Assembly (NCBI GenBank): GCA_965199595.1
Contig: OZ241182.1
Location: 3,906,001 to 3,970,000 of the forward strand
DNA: 64,000 bases
Origin: JBBROS01 sp965199595
GTDB taxonomy: Bacteria > Pseudomonadota > Alphaproteobacteria > Acetobacterales > Acetobacteraceae
Reading direction: 5' to 3'
The notes below the pieces were generated by a model. That model was not told where the DNA came from. It worked only from the letters and a program-made list of their open reading frames with translations, and searched no databases. The position numbers and the translations under genes are program-made. Shown here in pieces: positions 42,391-50,097 of this stretch. The first letter of the stretch is position 1. Every line of letters starts with the position of its first letter.

Positions 42391-42825
42391 CTACCGCTTG
42401 GGCTGCTGCTGCTTGGCTTCGCCCAACTGGCGCAGCGACGCCCAAACCGCCGGCGCCTGACCGCCCAGCTCGCGCGCGACCTCGCCGTTGAGCTGGTCCA
42501 TGGCGACGTCCAGCGGCGCTTGCAGCGCCTTGCCCTGCCTGGTGAGGCACAGGCTGTGAACGCGCCGGTCCTCGCCATGGGGCCGGCGTTCAAGCAGCCC
42601 GGCCGCTTGCAGGCGGTCCACCACACCCGTGACCGTTGCACTGTCGATCAGCAGGCGTCCGGTCAACTCGGCGCCGCTCAGGCCATCCCGCTCCCAAAGC
42701 ACCTTGAGTATGGCGTACTGCGTCGGCGTCACGCCATGGGCGGCCAGCTTCCCGCGTGCGCGCCGGGCGACCTGCTGGCCGGCCTTGCCGATCAGGAACG
42801 AGATGCAGTCCTCAACGCGGTCCAT
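42391..42825 (-). CDS. MarR-family transcriptional regulator
   Basis: A 144-residue MarR regulator. The winged helix-turn-helix is clear: GVTPTQYAILKVLWERDGLS (~res 31-50), ELTGRLLIDSATVTGVVDRL (recognition helix, ~res 52-71), then the wing LLERRPHGEDRRVHSLCLT. MarR proteins usually repress an adjacent detoxification operon until a phenolic ligand binds. A perfect 17-bp palindrome lies 46 bases upstream. The start at 42825 begins MDRVEDCIS; longer in-frame starts would extend into the operator region. Confidence 0.9.
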   Translation of the reverse strand: MDRVEDCISFLIGKAGQQVARRARGKLAAHGVTPTQYAILKVLWERDGLSGAELTGRLLIDSATVTGVVDRLQAAGLLERRPHGEDRRVHSLCLTRQGKALQAPLDVAMDQLNGEVARELGGQAPAVWASLRQLGEAKQQQPKR

Positions 42826-42870
42826 GCGGTTCCGGCCCCGGCGCGGGCATCGCGCCGCAGCAGTTTTAAC

Positions 42871-42887
42871 AGGCAAGAATCTTGCCT
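42871..42887 (-). promoter_or_regulatory. Perfect 17-bp palindrome, probable MarR operator
   Basis: AGGCAAGA-A-TCTTGCCT, two exact 8-base arms around one base, upstream of marR and oriented with the leftward operon. On the minus strand a TTGCAG hexamer (about 42892-42887) and a TAAAAC hexamer (about 42869-42864) are 17 bases apart, so the palindrome fills the spacer of a candidate promoter. That is where an autorepressor would act. Not shown experimentally. Confidence 0.6.
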
Positions 42888-42896
42888 GCAAGATAC

Positions 42897-43103
42897 TTAT
42901 ATGCTCGTTTGCCCGATTGGCGCAGTCTGATCGTGAGGTACCCTCTGGGGCGGGAGATCTTCCGGCAGCAGGCTCCAGGCAATGCCGCCGCACAGGATGT
43001 AGAAGATGGCGTTGACGATCTCCCGCATCTCCCACTTGCGCGGGCAGCAGCAGCCATGCGGCGGCAGGAACGGCGAGGGGACCGGCCACTCCGCGTCGGT
43101 CAC
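42897..43103 (-). pseudogene. N-terminal fragment of an IS5-family transposase
   Basis: About 60 residues resemble the start of IS5/IS1031-type transposases: MTDAEWPVPSPFLPPHG, then RKWEMREIVNAIFYILCGGI and AWSLLPEDLPP. The DDE catalytic part is absent, and the frame runs directly into the marR promoter region. No terminal inverted repeat was found by eye. A decayed insertion sequence next to the regulator. Confidence 0.7.
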
Positions 43104-43263
43104 GTCACTTCCATGGCGTAGTCCCGCACAACTATGCTGCCTGCCGGTCGTCGGCGTCTGGATGAGGTCTCGGGCAAGGCTTCGAACACCGGCCTGGAAT
43201 CACATCGGGCACGGCCAGCCGGCCCCTCGCCGAGAACGTTCCGCCCTGATCCCGAGATGCCTC

Positions 43264-44484
43264 TCAGGCGCGCAGCAACGGACAGCGGCTGTCCGCCACG
43301 GACCTGAACGCCTGGGAGCCGGGCACGGTTTGAAGCAGTTCCACGTAGTCCCACTCCGCCTTTGACTCGGCCGCCGTCTTGACCCGGCCGAGCCAGACGT
43401 CCTTGACGACCCGGCCGTCCGCGCGCAGCACGCCGTTGCGCACGAACGTGTCCTCGACGGGCAAGGCCCGCATCCGGTCCATGACGGCCGAGGTGTCGAA
43501 CGTGCCGGCAGCTTGCACCGCCTTCAGGTAATGCAGCGTGCCGCTGTAGCTGCCGGTCTGCGCCATGGTCGGCATCGCCCCGATCCGCTGGAAGAAGCGC
43601 CGCGACCAGGCTCGCGTCCGATCGTCCGTGTCCCAGTACGACCACACGGCGGCATAGACGCCGCCTGCCGCCTGCAAGCCGATTGCGTGGATGTTGGTTT
43701 CGAACATCAGCAGCGCAGCAAGCTTCTGCCTTCCACTGGTCAGCCCGAACTCGGCTGCCTGCTTGATGCTGTTGACCGTGTCGCCGGCCGAGTTGGCGAA
43801 GGCAATCACGTCCGCCCCGGAGCTTTGAGCCTGCAACAGATAGGACGAGAAGTCGGTGGTCGCGATCGGGTGGCGAACCGAACCCAGCACGGTTCCGCCG
43901 CCTTTCTGGATGGCGGCCGTCGCGTCGGCCTGCAGCGCGGTCCCGAAGGCGAAATCGGCGGTGATGAAGAACCAGGACAATGCCCCGTCTGCTCGCAAGG
44001 CGGTGGCGAGCACGTTGCCCATCGCATAGGTGTCGAGGCCGAACTGCGCGGTGTTGGGCGAGCACAGCATGTTCGTGACGTCGCTGGAGAAGGTGCCGCC
44101 TAGCAGCGCGATGCGGTTCTTGTCCCGTGCCAGGTTATGCACGCCGATGCCGATGGCGGAGTTCGGCACGTCGATGATTGCGAGCACCCCGTCCTGGTCG
44201 AACCACTTGCGGGCAATCTCCGTGCCGACGTCCACCTTCTCCTGGTGGTCGGCAACCAGCACCTCGACTGGACGGCCCAGCACGGCGCCACCGAACTCCG
44301 CAACGGCCATGTGAACGGCCTGGACGCTGCCGGGACCGTTGGTGTCGCGAGCGAAGCCGCTCATGTCAGTCAAGACGCCCAGCCGCACCGGCTCCCCTGC
44401 CGCCCGCGCACCGCCCACCATTGTCGCCGATAAAGCGCCGCCCAATGCCGTACGGCGGGTCAGATCGAGTTGTCCAAACAGCAT
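43264..44484 (-). CDS. Branched-chain amino acid-type ABC substrate-binding protein
   Basis: A 406-residue periplasmic binding protein (LivJ/LivK type I fold). The N-terminus has a twin-arginine-like signal (TRRTALGGALSATMVGGARAA). The mature start EPVRLGVLTDMSGFARDTNG, IPTT-less central hinge and WFFITADFAFGTALQADATA (~res 170-189) are typical. In soil bacteria such proteins often bind aromatic acids. No permease or ATPase genes adjoin it. It is followed, across an 78-base gap, by a LuxR-type regulator gene on the same strand. Confidence 0.85.
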   Translation of the reverse strand: MLFGQLDLTRRTALGGALSATMVGGARAAGEPVRLGVLTDMSGFARDTNGPGSVQAVHMAVAEFGGAVLGRPVEVLVADHQEKVDVGTEIARKWFDQDGVLAIIDVPNSAIGIGVHNLARDKNRIALLGGTFSSDVTNMLCSPNTAQFGLDTYAMGNVLATALRADGALSWFFITADFAFGTALQADATAAIQKGGGTVLGSVRHPIATTDFSSYLLQAQSSGADVIAFANSAGDTVNSIKQAAEFGLTSGRQKLAALLMFETNIHAIGLQAAGGVYAAVWSYWDTDDRTRAWSRRFFQRIGAMPTMAQTGSYSGTLHYLKAVQAAGTFDTSAVMDRMRALPVEDTFVRNGVLRADGRVVKDVWLGRVKTAAESKAEWDYVELLQTVPGSQAFRSVADSRCPLLRA

Positions 44485-44562
44485 TGTCAGCCTCCAGTAT
44501 TGATAACTACCGCATGGCTCGGCGTCGGTCTGTCCTTGATTCCAGGGACGCTGTACGTCCGC

Positions 44563-45318
44563 TCAGCGCAGGCGGCCCAGCCGTGTCAGCAATTCGATCC
44601 GGTTGCCGGCGCCGAGCTTCGCATACAGCCGCTTGCGGTAGGTTTCTGTCGTGCTGAGAGCCAGGCCGAGTTCCCGGGCGACCGCATCCACCGTCATGCC
44701 CGTGGCCAACCGGTCTGCCACCGCCTGCTCGCGCGGGCTCAGGCCGGTGGCGGGTGGCCGGGGCCGCACCAGGTCGGCATGGCGCGCCACGCACGCGGCA
44801 ATGAACGGGGCGACGGCCGCGACCAGCTTCGCATCGGCAATCGAGAAGAACCCGGTGCGGCGGTGGCGGAATACGCTGACCAGCAGGCGCCCGCCATCAC
44901 CCGTGTGCGACAGGATGGAAAGCCGGTCGATCACCGCGGGTACGACATAGCACTCGTTGCGGAACGCCGTGTCGGCAATGGCATCCCAGGCCTGATGCAG
45001 CACCGCTGGGCGGGTGGCTGGGCCTGCCGTGGTCACGGCGGGATCATGCCGCCAGTACTCGGTGGCGTAACGGGCGGAAGCATTGCGGGCGGAGGCAAGG
45101 CCGTGCCGGCTTTCAACCAGCAGGCATGTCATCGATCTTGCCTGCCCTTGCCCTTCGACCCGGAATGCAGCGCAATGATCTATGCGCACGATGCGGCCGA
45201 CGACCGACAGCAACGTGATGGGGAAGGATGGCAGGCCCAGATGCCCGATCAACGGCGCCAAATGCTCGCAGGCAGTCGCCGCGGTTACGAGACCGTCCAG
45301 CATCGCCTTGTCCGACAT
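44563..45318 (-). CDS. LuxR-family transcriptional regulator
   Basis: A 251-residue regulator with an unassigned ~175-residue N-terminal sensor region and a C-terminal LuxR/GerE helix-turn-helix: LSPREQAVADRLATGMTVDA (~res 190-209), VARELGLALSTTETYRKRLY and AKLGAGNRIELLTRLG. No receiver domain and no acyl-homoserine-lactone signature. The start at 45318 has GGGAGGA directly upstream. Divergent from the VOC/maleylacetate reductase pair with a 150-base shared intergenic region, so it may control those genes and the binding protein. Confidence 0.85.
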   Translation of the reverse strand: MSDKAMLDGLVTAATACEHLAPLIGHLGLPSFPITLLSVVGRIVRIDHCAAFRVEGQGQARSMTCLLVESRHGLASARNASARYATEYWRHDPAVTTAGPATRPAVLHQAWDAIADTAFRNECYVVPAVIDRLSILSHTGDGGRLLVSVFRHRRTGFFSIADAKLVAAVAPFIAACVARHADLVRPRPPATGLSPREQAVADRLATGMTVDAVARELGLALSTTETYRKRLYAKLGAGNRIELLTRLGRLR

Positions 45319-45468
45319 CGTTCCTCCCGCATGGATCTCCGTCCCGATCTGCCGATGTCCCCGGTTCTCGCGATAGCGGCGGGGATCACGACGGCATAGC
45401 TTAGCAGGAGTGTGGAGGACGGTCCTACCTTTTGTGAGACCGGAGCCCTTCACCCAAAGGAGGCCGAC

Positions 45469-45981
45469 ATGTCAGCCGTTCCATCCATCCGCCGCTTGCA
45501 CCACTTCGCCTGGCGCTGCCGCGACGCCGAAGAAACCCGCCGGTTCTACGAAGACCTGCTGGGCCTACCGCTGACTCATGTCATTCAGGCGGACAACGTT
45601 CCAAGCACTGGTGAATACTCACCGTATGTTCACCTGTTCTTCCGTATGGCTGACGGCTCGCATATCGCGTTCTTCGATCTTGGCGACGGCAACGCGGCGG
45701 CGCCTTCGCCGAATACCCCCGCCTGGGTCAACCACTTCGCGATGGAGCTGGACAATGCCGATGAGGTGGCGGCCGCCCGCACGCGCCTGGTGGATGCCGG
45801 CGTCGAAGTGGTCGGAGTCACCGATCACGGCTTCGTCCAGAGCATCTATTTCTTCGACCCGAACGGCCTTCGGCTGGAGCTGACGGCACGCACCTCGGAC
45901 CCGGCCGACGACGCCAAGGCCGCATCGGAGGCCCATGCCGCCCTGCGCCAATGGACCGAGCGGCGGCACGCCCATGCCTGA
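45469..45981 (+). CDS. VOC-family (glyoxalase/extradiol dioxygenase fold) protein
   Basis: A 170-residue vicinal-oxygen-chelate protein with two beta-alpha-beta-beta-beta modules. Probable metal ligands: His in RLHHFAWRCRDAEETRRFYE (~res 8-27), His in YVHLFFRMADGSHIAF, His in WVNHFAMEL (~res 86) and Glu in FFDPNGLRLELT (~res 134). AAAGGAGG stands before the ATG. Its stop overlaps the maleylacetate reductase start by eight bases. It could be a ring-cleavage dioxygenase or an isomerase in the same pathway; the sequence alone does not decide. Confidence 0.8.
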   Translation: MSAVPSIRRLHHFAWRCRDAEETRRFYEDLLGLPLTHVIQADNVPSTGEYSPYVHLFFRMADGSHIAFFDLGDGNAAAPSPNTPAWVNHFAMELDNADEVAAARTRLVDAGVEVVGVTDHGFVQSIYFFDPNGLRLELTARTSDPADDAKAASEAHAALRQWTERRHAHA

Positions 45982-47068
45982 CCTCCCGACATCCTTCGCC
46001 GCCTCGCTGTTCCAGACCCGGATCGTATCCGGGCCCGGCAAGGCGGCGACCTTGCGCGGCGAGCTGGACCGGTTGGGTGTTGAGCGGGTTGCGGTCCTAT
46101 GCACACCATCCGGCGGCACGCGGTATCGGGAACTCATCACCGACCTCGGGCCACGGTGCACGGCCGTGTTCGCGCAGGCGGCGCTGCACTCGCCGCTCGA
46201 CGTGGCGGAGGCAGCTGCCCGCGTCGTGCGGGACAGCGGCGCCGCGGCGACGGTCTGCATCGGTGGCGGATCGACCATCGGACTCGGCAAGTTCATCGCG
46301 GTGACCGAGGGCAGGCCGCAGGTCGCCATCCCGACCACGTTGTCCGGTTCGGAGCTGACGCCCATCTATGGCTTTCGATCGGGCAGTGAGAAGCGGACCG
46401 GTGTGAACCCAGCCGCAGTGCCCCGTCTCGTCATCTACGATCCCCGGCTTTCCCTGTCGCTGCCGGGACACGAGACGGCGCTGTCAGGCATGAACTGTCT
46501 CGCACATTGCATGGAGGCGTTCTACGTCGCCGATGCCGGGCGGCTGTCGGACACGCTGGCTGGGGAGGGCATCCGGGTGCTGTTCGACGCACTACCGCGC
46601 TGCCTCGAACATCCGGACGACGAAACCGCCCGTGGTGACGCCCAGTATGGCGGACTGCTCGGCGGGCTGCTGGTCGCGATGGTCGGGATCGGGTTGCACC
46701 ATAAGATCTGCCATCTCCTCGGGGGTCGGTTCGGACTGCCGCATGGTGCGTCGAACGCGATCATCCTGCCCCAGGTCATCGCGTTCAACGCACCCGCCAT
46801 GCCCGACACCATCCGGAGAATGGCGGAGGCGATGAGTACCGACGACCCGGCACGGGCGTGCTTCGACCTGGCCCGGCGGCTCGGAGCACCCACCAGCCTG
46901 CGAGAGATGGGCGTTGACCCCGTGGCGCTCGGCGCGGTCGCAGCCGACATCGTGGCAACGCCGCCCGGCAACCCGCGCCCGCTCGACAAAGATGGCGTGC
47001 AGGCCCTGCTGCAGCACGCTTGGAATGGGGACGAGCCGAACATCAAGGCTCCTGTCCAGGTAAACTGA
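45974..47068 (+). CDS. Maleylacetate reductase (iron-containing alcohol dehydrogenase family)
   Basis: A 364-residue enzyme that reduces maleylacetate to 3-oxoadipate with NAD(P)H, the last step before the beta-ketoadipate pathway in resorcinol, hydroxyquinol or chlorocatechol breakdown. Cofactor loop CIGGGSTIGLGKFIAV (~res 93-108), IPTTLSGSELTPIYGF (~res 118-133), and the metal region GMNCLAHCMEAFYV and HHKICHLLGGRFGLPHGASN (~res 238-257) are diagnostic. Maleylacetate would come from hydroxyquinol cleavage, but a hydroxyquinol dioxygenase is not in the window. Confidence 0.88.
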   Translation: MPDLPTSFAASLFQTRIVSGPGKAATLRGELDRLGVERVAVLCTPSGGTRYRELITDLGPRCTAVFAQAALHSPLDVAEAAARVVRDSGAAATVCIGGGSTIGLGKFIAVTEGRPQVAIPTTLSGSELTPIYGFRSGSEKRTGVNPAAVPRLVIYDPRLSLSLPGHETALSGMNCLAHCMEAFYVADAGRLSDTLAGEGIRVLFDALPRCLEHPDDETARGDAQYGGLLGGLLVAMVGIGLHHKICHLLGGRFGLPHGASNAIILPQVIAFNAPAMPDTIRRMAEAMSTDDPARACFDLARRLGAPTSLREMGVDPVALGAVAADIVATPPGNPRPLDKDGVQALLQHAWNGDEPNIKAPVQVN

Positions 47069-47073
47069 ACCGC

Positions 47074-47275
47074 TGCCTTGAGGATGAGGTCGGCCGCCTG
47101 GCGCGGCTGGTCGATCATCATGTCGTGCCCGCAGGGCAGGCGGTGGGTCATTCAGGTGGTGTCGGCCTGAAGCCGCTCAAAGGCCGTGTCGAAGGTCGGT
47201 CCTGCGTAGCCTGCAGCGCGAACGTAGAGCTCGCGCGGCACGCGTTCCCGGGCGCCGGTCAGGCTTGGCCGGTCG
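47074..47275 (-). pseudogene. C-terminal fragment of an alpha/beta hydrolase with an in-frame stop
   Basis: The minus strand reads RELYVRAAGYAGPTFDTAFE then RLQADTT, a TGA stop (47152-47154), and immediately, in the same frame, MTHRLPCGHDMMIDQPRQAA. This is the end of an esterase-like alpha/beta hydrolase; the catalytic His is in CGHD. The stop replaces the usual Trp of the ADPTWRTxxxPCGHD pattern. The N-terminal three quarters of the gene are absent. Confidence 0.65.
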
Positions 47276-47399
47276 AGGGAGGCTTGCAGCGGATGCGGTG
47301 TGCACTTCGCGTCGACCCGGGCCTGGTCACGCTCATTGCCGTTCGCCTCCATCTCGCGCATCTTGCCCTGGGCCGTCGGCGAAAGGTCGGCAGCTCTCA

Positions 47400-47889
47400 C
47401 CCGACTGTGCCCAGGGCATTGCCGGGCCCGCCGACCCAGATGCCGCGCTCCAACTCGTAGTCGAGCCGCTCGCTGGGCCGAAGCTCGGTTCGGCCCTGTC
47501 CTGGGATTTGCGCTGCCCCTGCGGCCGGCGCACCCGGGCCCCCGAGGGCAGTATGGACGAGGCACGGCCATGATAGCCAATCGGCACCCGCCTGTAGTTG
47601 GGCAGCAACGGGTTGCCGGGCCGGAACAGCCGGCCCACGTTGGCCGCGTGGTGGATGCCGGCGTAGAGGTCGGTGTAGTCACCTACGTTCGCGGGCATGT
47701 GGAACATGCACTTGTCCGCCCCGTGCAGAAGGCGGGCCGCTCCTCCGCTCCCTCGGCCAGCAGCGCGCTGAGCGCCTCACGCAGCGCCCGGCGTGGCCCG
47801 GCGTCCAATGCCAGGAGGGCGTTGAGCGTCGGCCCCGTGCCGTGGCGGCTGAAGGTTGGGGGGTGGTGACGTTCATGCCGTGTCCTCAT
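47400..47889 (-). pseudogene. Fumarylacetoacetase, truncated and multiply frameshifted
   Basis: Pieces of FahA occur in three frames. The N-terminal domain piece is LNALLALDAGPRRALREALS (around 47820). NVGDYTDLYAGIHHAANVGR with LFRPGNPLLPNYRRVPIGYH follows (47690-47570). RLDYELERGIWVGGPGNALG (around 47470-47415) comes last, after which a stop occurs and the metal-binding core ends. The gene would cleave fumarylacetoacetate, the step after the neighbouring maleylacetoacetate-isomerase-like enzyme. Clearly non-functional as written. Confidence 0.8.
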
Positions 47890-47931
47890 CGTCGAGGGGA
47901 GCTACGTCCGGGGCTCGGCCAGACGAACGCG

Positions 47932-48564
47932 TCATTCGGCGTCGGCCTGCCGATCAGGCGCAGCCCGGGTGAAGGCCGGCAGGGCATTGCAGGCGGCCTC
48001 GGCCGCGAGCAGCCGCGGGCGGTTTTGCAGATCGGCGCCGAAGCGGCGAGCGTTGTAGAGCTGCGGCACGAGGCAGATGTCGGCGAGGGTGGGGAGCTGG
48101 CCGAAGCAGAACGGTCCTGGTGTTCCGGCCACCAGGGCCTCGCAGGCGGCGAGGCCGTCCTCGATGATCCATCGCGCCCAAGCGGTCACGTCGGGCTCCG
48201 GCACCGACATCGCCTTGAGACGGGAAAGCACCTTCAGGTTCTGCACGGGATGGACATCGCAGGCGATGGCGAGCGCGAAGGCACGGATGCGCGCGCGCTC
48301 GGCCGCGCCGCCAGGAAGCAGAGGCGGCTCGGGATACGCCTCGTCCAGCCATTCGCAGATCGCGAGCGACTGTGTGAACACGGCGCCCTCGTCCGTTTCG
48401 AGCGCCGGCACCAGTCCCTGGGGGTTGAGACCCAGGTAGCCCGGCGCCCGCTGTCCGCCATGGCGCAGGTGATGGAATGCATGCTCCACCACGATGCCCT
48501 TCAGATTGAGGGCGATCCGGACGCGCCATGCGGCGGTGGACCGGAAGTAGCCGTGCAGCCGCAT
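47932..48564 (-). CDS. maiA: Maleylacetoacetate/maleylpyruvate isomerase (zeta-class GST)
   Basis: A 210-residue zeta-class glutathione transferase. The signature is MRLHGYFRSTAAWRVRIALN, with SSxxxWRVRIAL in characterised enzymes (here S-T-A-A-W-R-V-R). NPQGLVPALE and FTQSLAICEWLDEAYPEPPL form the glutathione site. It isomerises maleylacetoacetate (tyrosine/homogentisate route) or maleylpyruvate (gentisate route). The FahA fragment next to it favours the first, the 3-hydroxybenzoate-6-monooxygenase-like gene upstream the second. Confidence 0.9.
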   Translation of the reverse strand: MRLHGYFRSTAAWRVRIALNLKGIVVEHAFHHLRHGGQRAPGYLGLNPQGLVPALETDEGAVFTQSLAICEWLDEAYPEPPLLPGGAAERARIRAFALAIACDVHPVQNLKVLSRLKAMSVPEPDVTAWARWIIEDGLAACEALVAGTPGPFCFGQLPTLADICLVPQLYNARRFGADLQNRPRLLAAEAACNALPAFTRAAPDRQADAE

Positions 48565-48780
48565 GGGGACCTCCTCACCCGTTCTTCATGGACGGCGGCA
48601 CTGCAACGCCCGGCACCGAAGTCCCCGGTGCGGGAAAGACCCCAGCGCCGCGCTTCCGCGGATCGGACACCGACCGCTGCGGTTCGGAAACGGCTGCTCT
48701 CGCACAGGGCTCTCCTCCTTCATCTGGTCCCACACGGGATCGATCCGACGCCAGCAGCCCATCCTCCGGACGAAGGCCGC

Positions 48781-49977
48781 TCAAAGCGGCACCGTGTCCG
48801 CCTCGTAGCTGAACAGCCAGTCGTAGCGCTCCCGCACCCGCTCCTCGGCCCATTCGCGGTCCACGTAGGCCTGCGCGCCAACGGGGTCGGCCAGTTCCGG
48901 GTTGTGAAAGCGCCGCGCGTTCTCGGCGGAACCCAGCACCATGCGGGCGGTACGATCCCGCCGGGCGTTCTCGTAGCGCTGGAACCCCTCCTCCACGCCG
49001 CCGCTCTCCGCCAGCGCCCGGCCCAGCAGATAGCCGTCCTCGATGGCCTGCACCGCACCCTGGGCAAGCATCGGCAATGTCGGGTGGCAGGCGTCCCCGA
49101 GGAGCGTGATCCGTCCGCGGGTCCATTGCTGCAACGGGCTGCGCAGCATCAGCGCCCACTTATGGGGAGCATCGATGCCATGGATAAGGGTTTGGACATC
49201 CTCATGCCAGCCGCTGAAGTCGGTCGCGAGTTCCTCCGTGGTTCCGCGGGCGGTCCAACTCTCGACCTGCCAATCCGTACGTTCGACGATGCCGACGAAG
49301 TTCATCAGCTCGCCCCGGCGAAGCGGGTAATGGATGACGTGACGGCCCGGCCCCACCCAATTGGTCCCGACGAGCCGGGCGAGGTGCGATGGAAGCCGCT
49401 CCATCGGGATCACCCCGCGCCAGGCAACCATGCCGGTGAACTCCGCTGCCTCCTCCCCGAACAGACCATGCCGGATCCGGGAGTGGATGCCGTCCGCCCC
49501 GACCAGGGCGTCCCCGCTGACGGTCCGCCCGTCCTCCAGGCTCAGCGTTACACGCCCTTCCTCCTGCACGAAGCCGGCGACCTTCGCGCCGAGATGGATC
49601 GCATCCGGCTTCTCGCGCCGCACCCCGTCCAGCAGCGCCGCCAGCAGGTCGGGGCGGTACACCGTGAAGTAGGGGAAGCCGTAGCGCGCCACCGACTCCG
49701 CGCCGAGGTCGAACAACTTCCAGGTCTGCCCCGTGCTCCAGAGCCGGATCTCCTTGCCGCTCGCCTCGCAGGACGAAGCCGCCAAGGTTTCGCCCACACC
49801 CAACGCATGAAGCACGCGGGAGCCGTTCGGGCTCACCTGGACGCCCGCGCCGACCTCACGCAGCTCCTTCGCCTGCTCGAAGACGTCCACGTCGAAGCCC
49901 CGGCGCAGCAAGGCAAGCGCTGCGGTGAGGCCGCCGATGCCGCCGCCGGCGATCAGCACATGCGGGCGCTGCGTCAT
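48781..49977 (-). CDS. FAD monooxygenase, 3-hydroxybenzoate 6-/salicylate hydroxylase type
   Basis: A 398-residue class A flavoprotein hydroxylase. Motifs: HVLIAGGGIGGLTAALALLR (FAD, ~res 6-25), LVGADGIHSRIRHGLFGEEA (DG motif, ~res 160) and TLLGDACHPTLPMLAQGAVQ followed by AIEDGYLLGRAL (GD motif, ~res 288-318). The GDACHPTLP-x-x-AQGA form is characteristic of salicylate/3-hydroxybenzoate hydroxylases. 3-Hydroxybenzoate 6-hydroxylation would give gentisate, in line with the isomerase downstream. The ATG at 49977 is preferred to an in-frame GTG 24 bases upstream. Confidence 0.87.
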   Translation of the reverse strand: MTQRPHVLIAGGGIGGLTAALALLRRGFDVDVFEQAKELREVGAGVQVSPNGSRVLHALGVGETLAASSCEASGKEIRLWSTGQTWKLFDLGAESVARYGFPYFTVYRPDLLAALLDGVRREKPDAIHLGAKVAGFVQEEGRVTLSLEDGRTVSGDALVGADGIHSRIRHGLFGEEAAEFTGMVAWRGVIPMERLPSHLARLVGTNWVGPGRHVIHYPLRRGELMNFVGIVERTDWQVESWTARGTTEELATDFSGWHEDVQTLIHGIDAPHKWALMLRSPLQQWTRGRITLLGDACHPTLPMLAQGAVQAIEDGYLLGRALAESGGVEEGFQRYENARRDRTARMVLGSAENARRFHNPELADPVGAQAYVDREWAEERVRERYDWLFSYEADTVPL

Positions 49978-50097
49978 CACGAAGCCGCCGGGCCGGGCCA
50001 CCGGGCACGCGGCGCTGGCCCGGGCGTCAGATGTTCCGTGAATGGGTGCATCGCTTCATAGCTCCTCTCGGCATCGCGGGCTTGATGGGTCGTTTTG

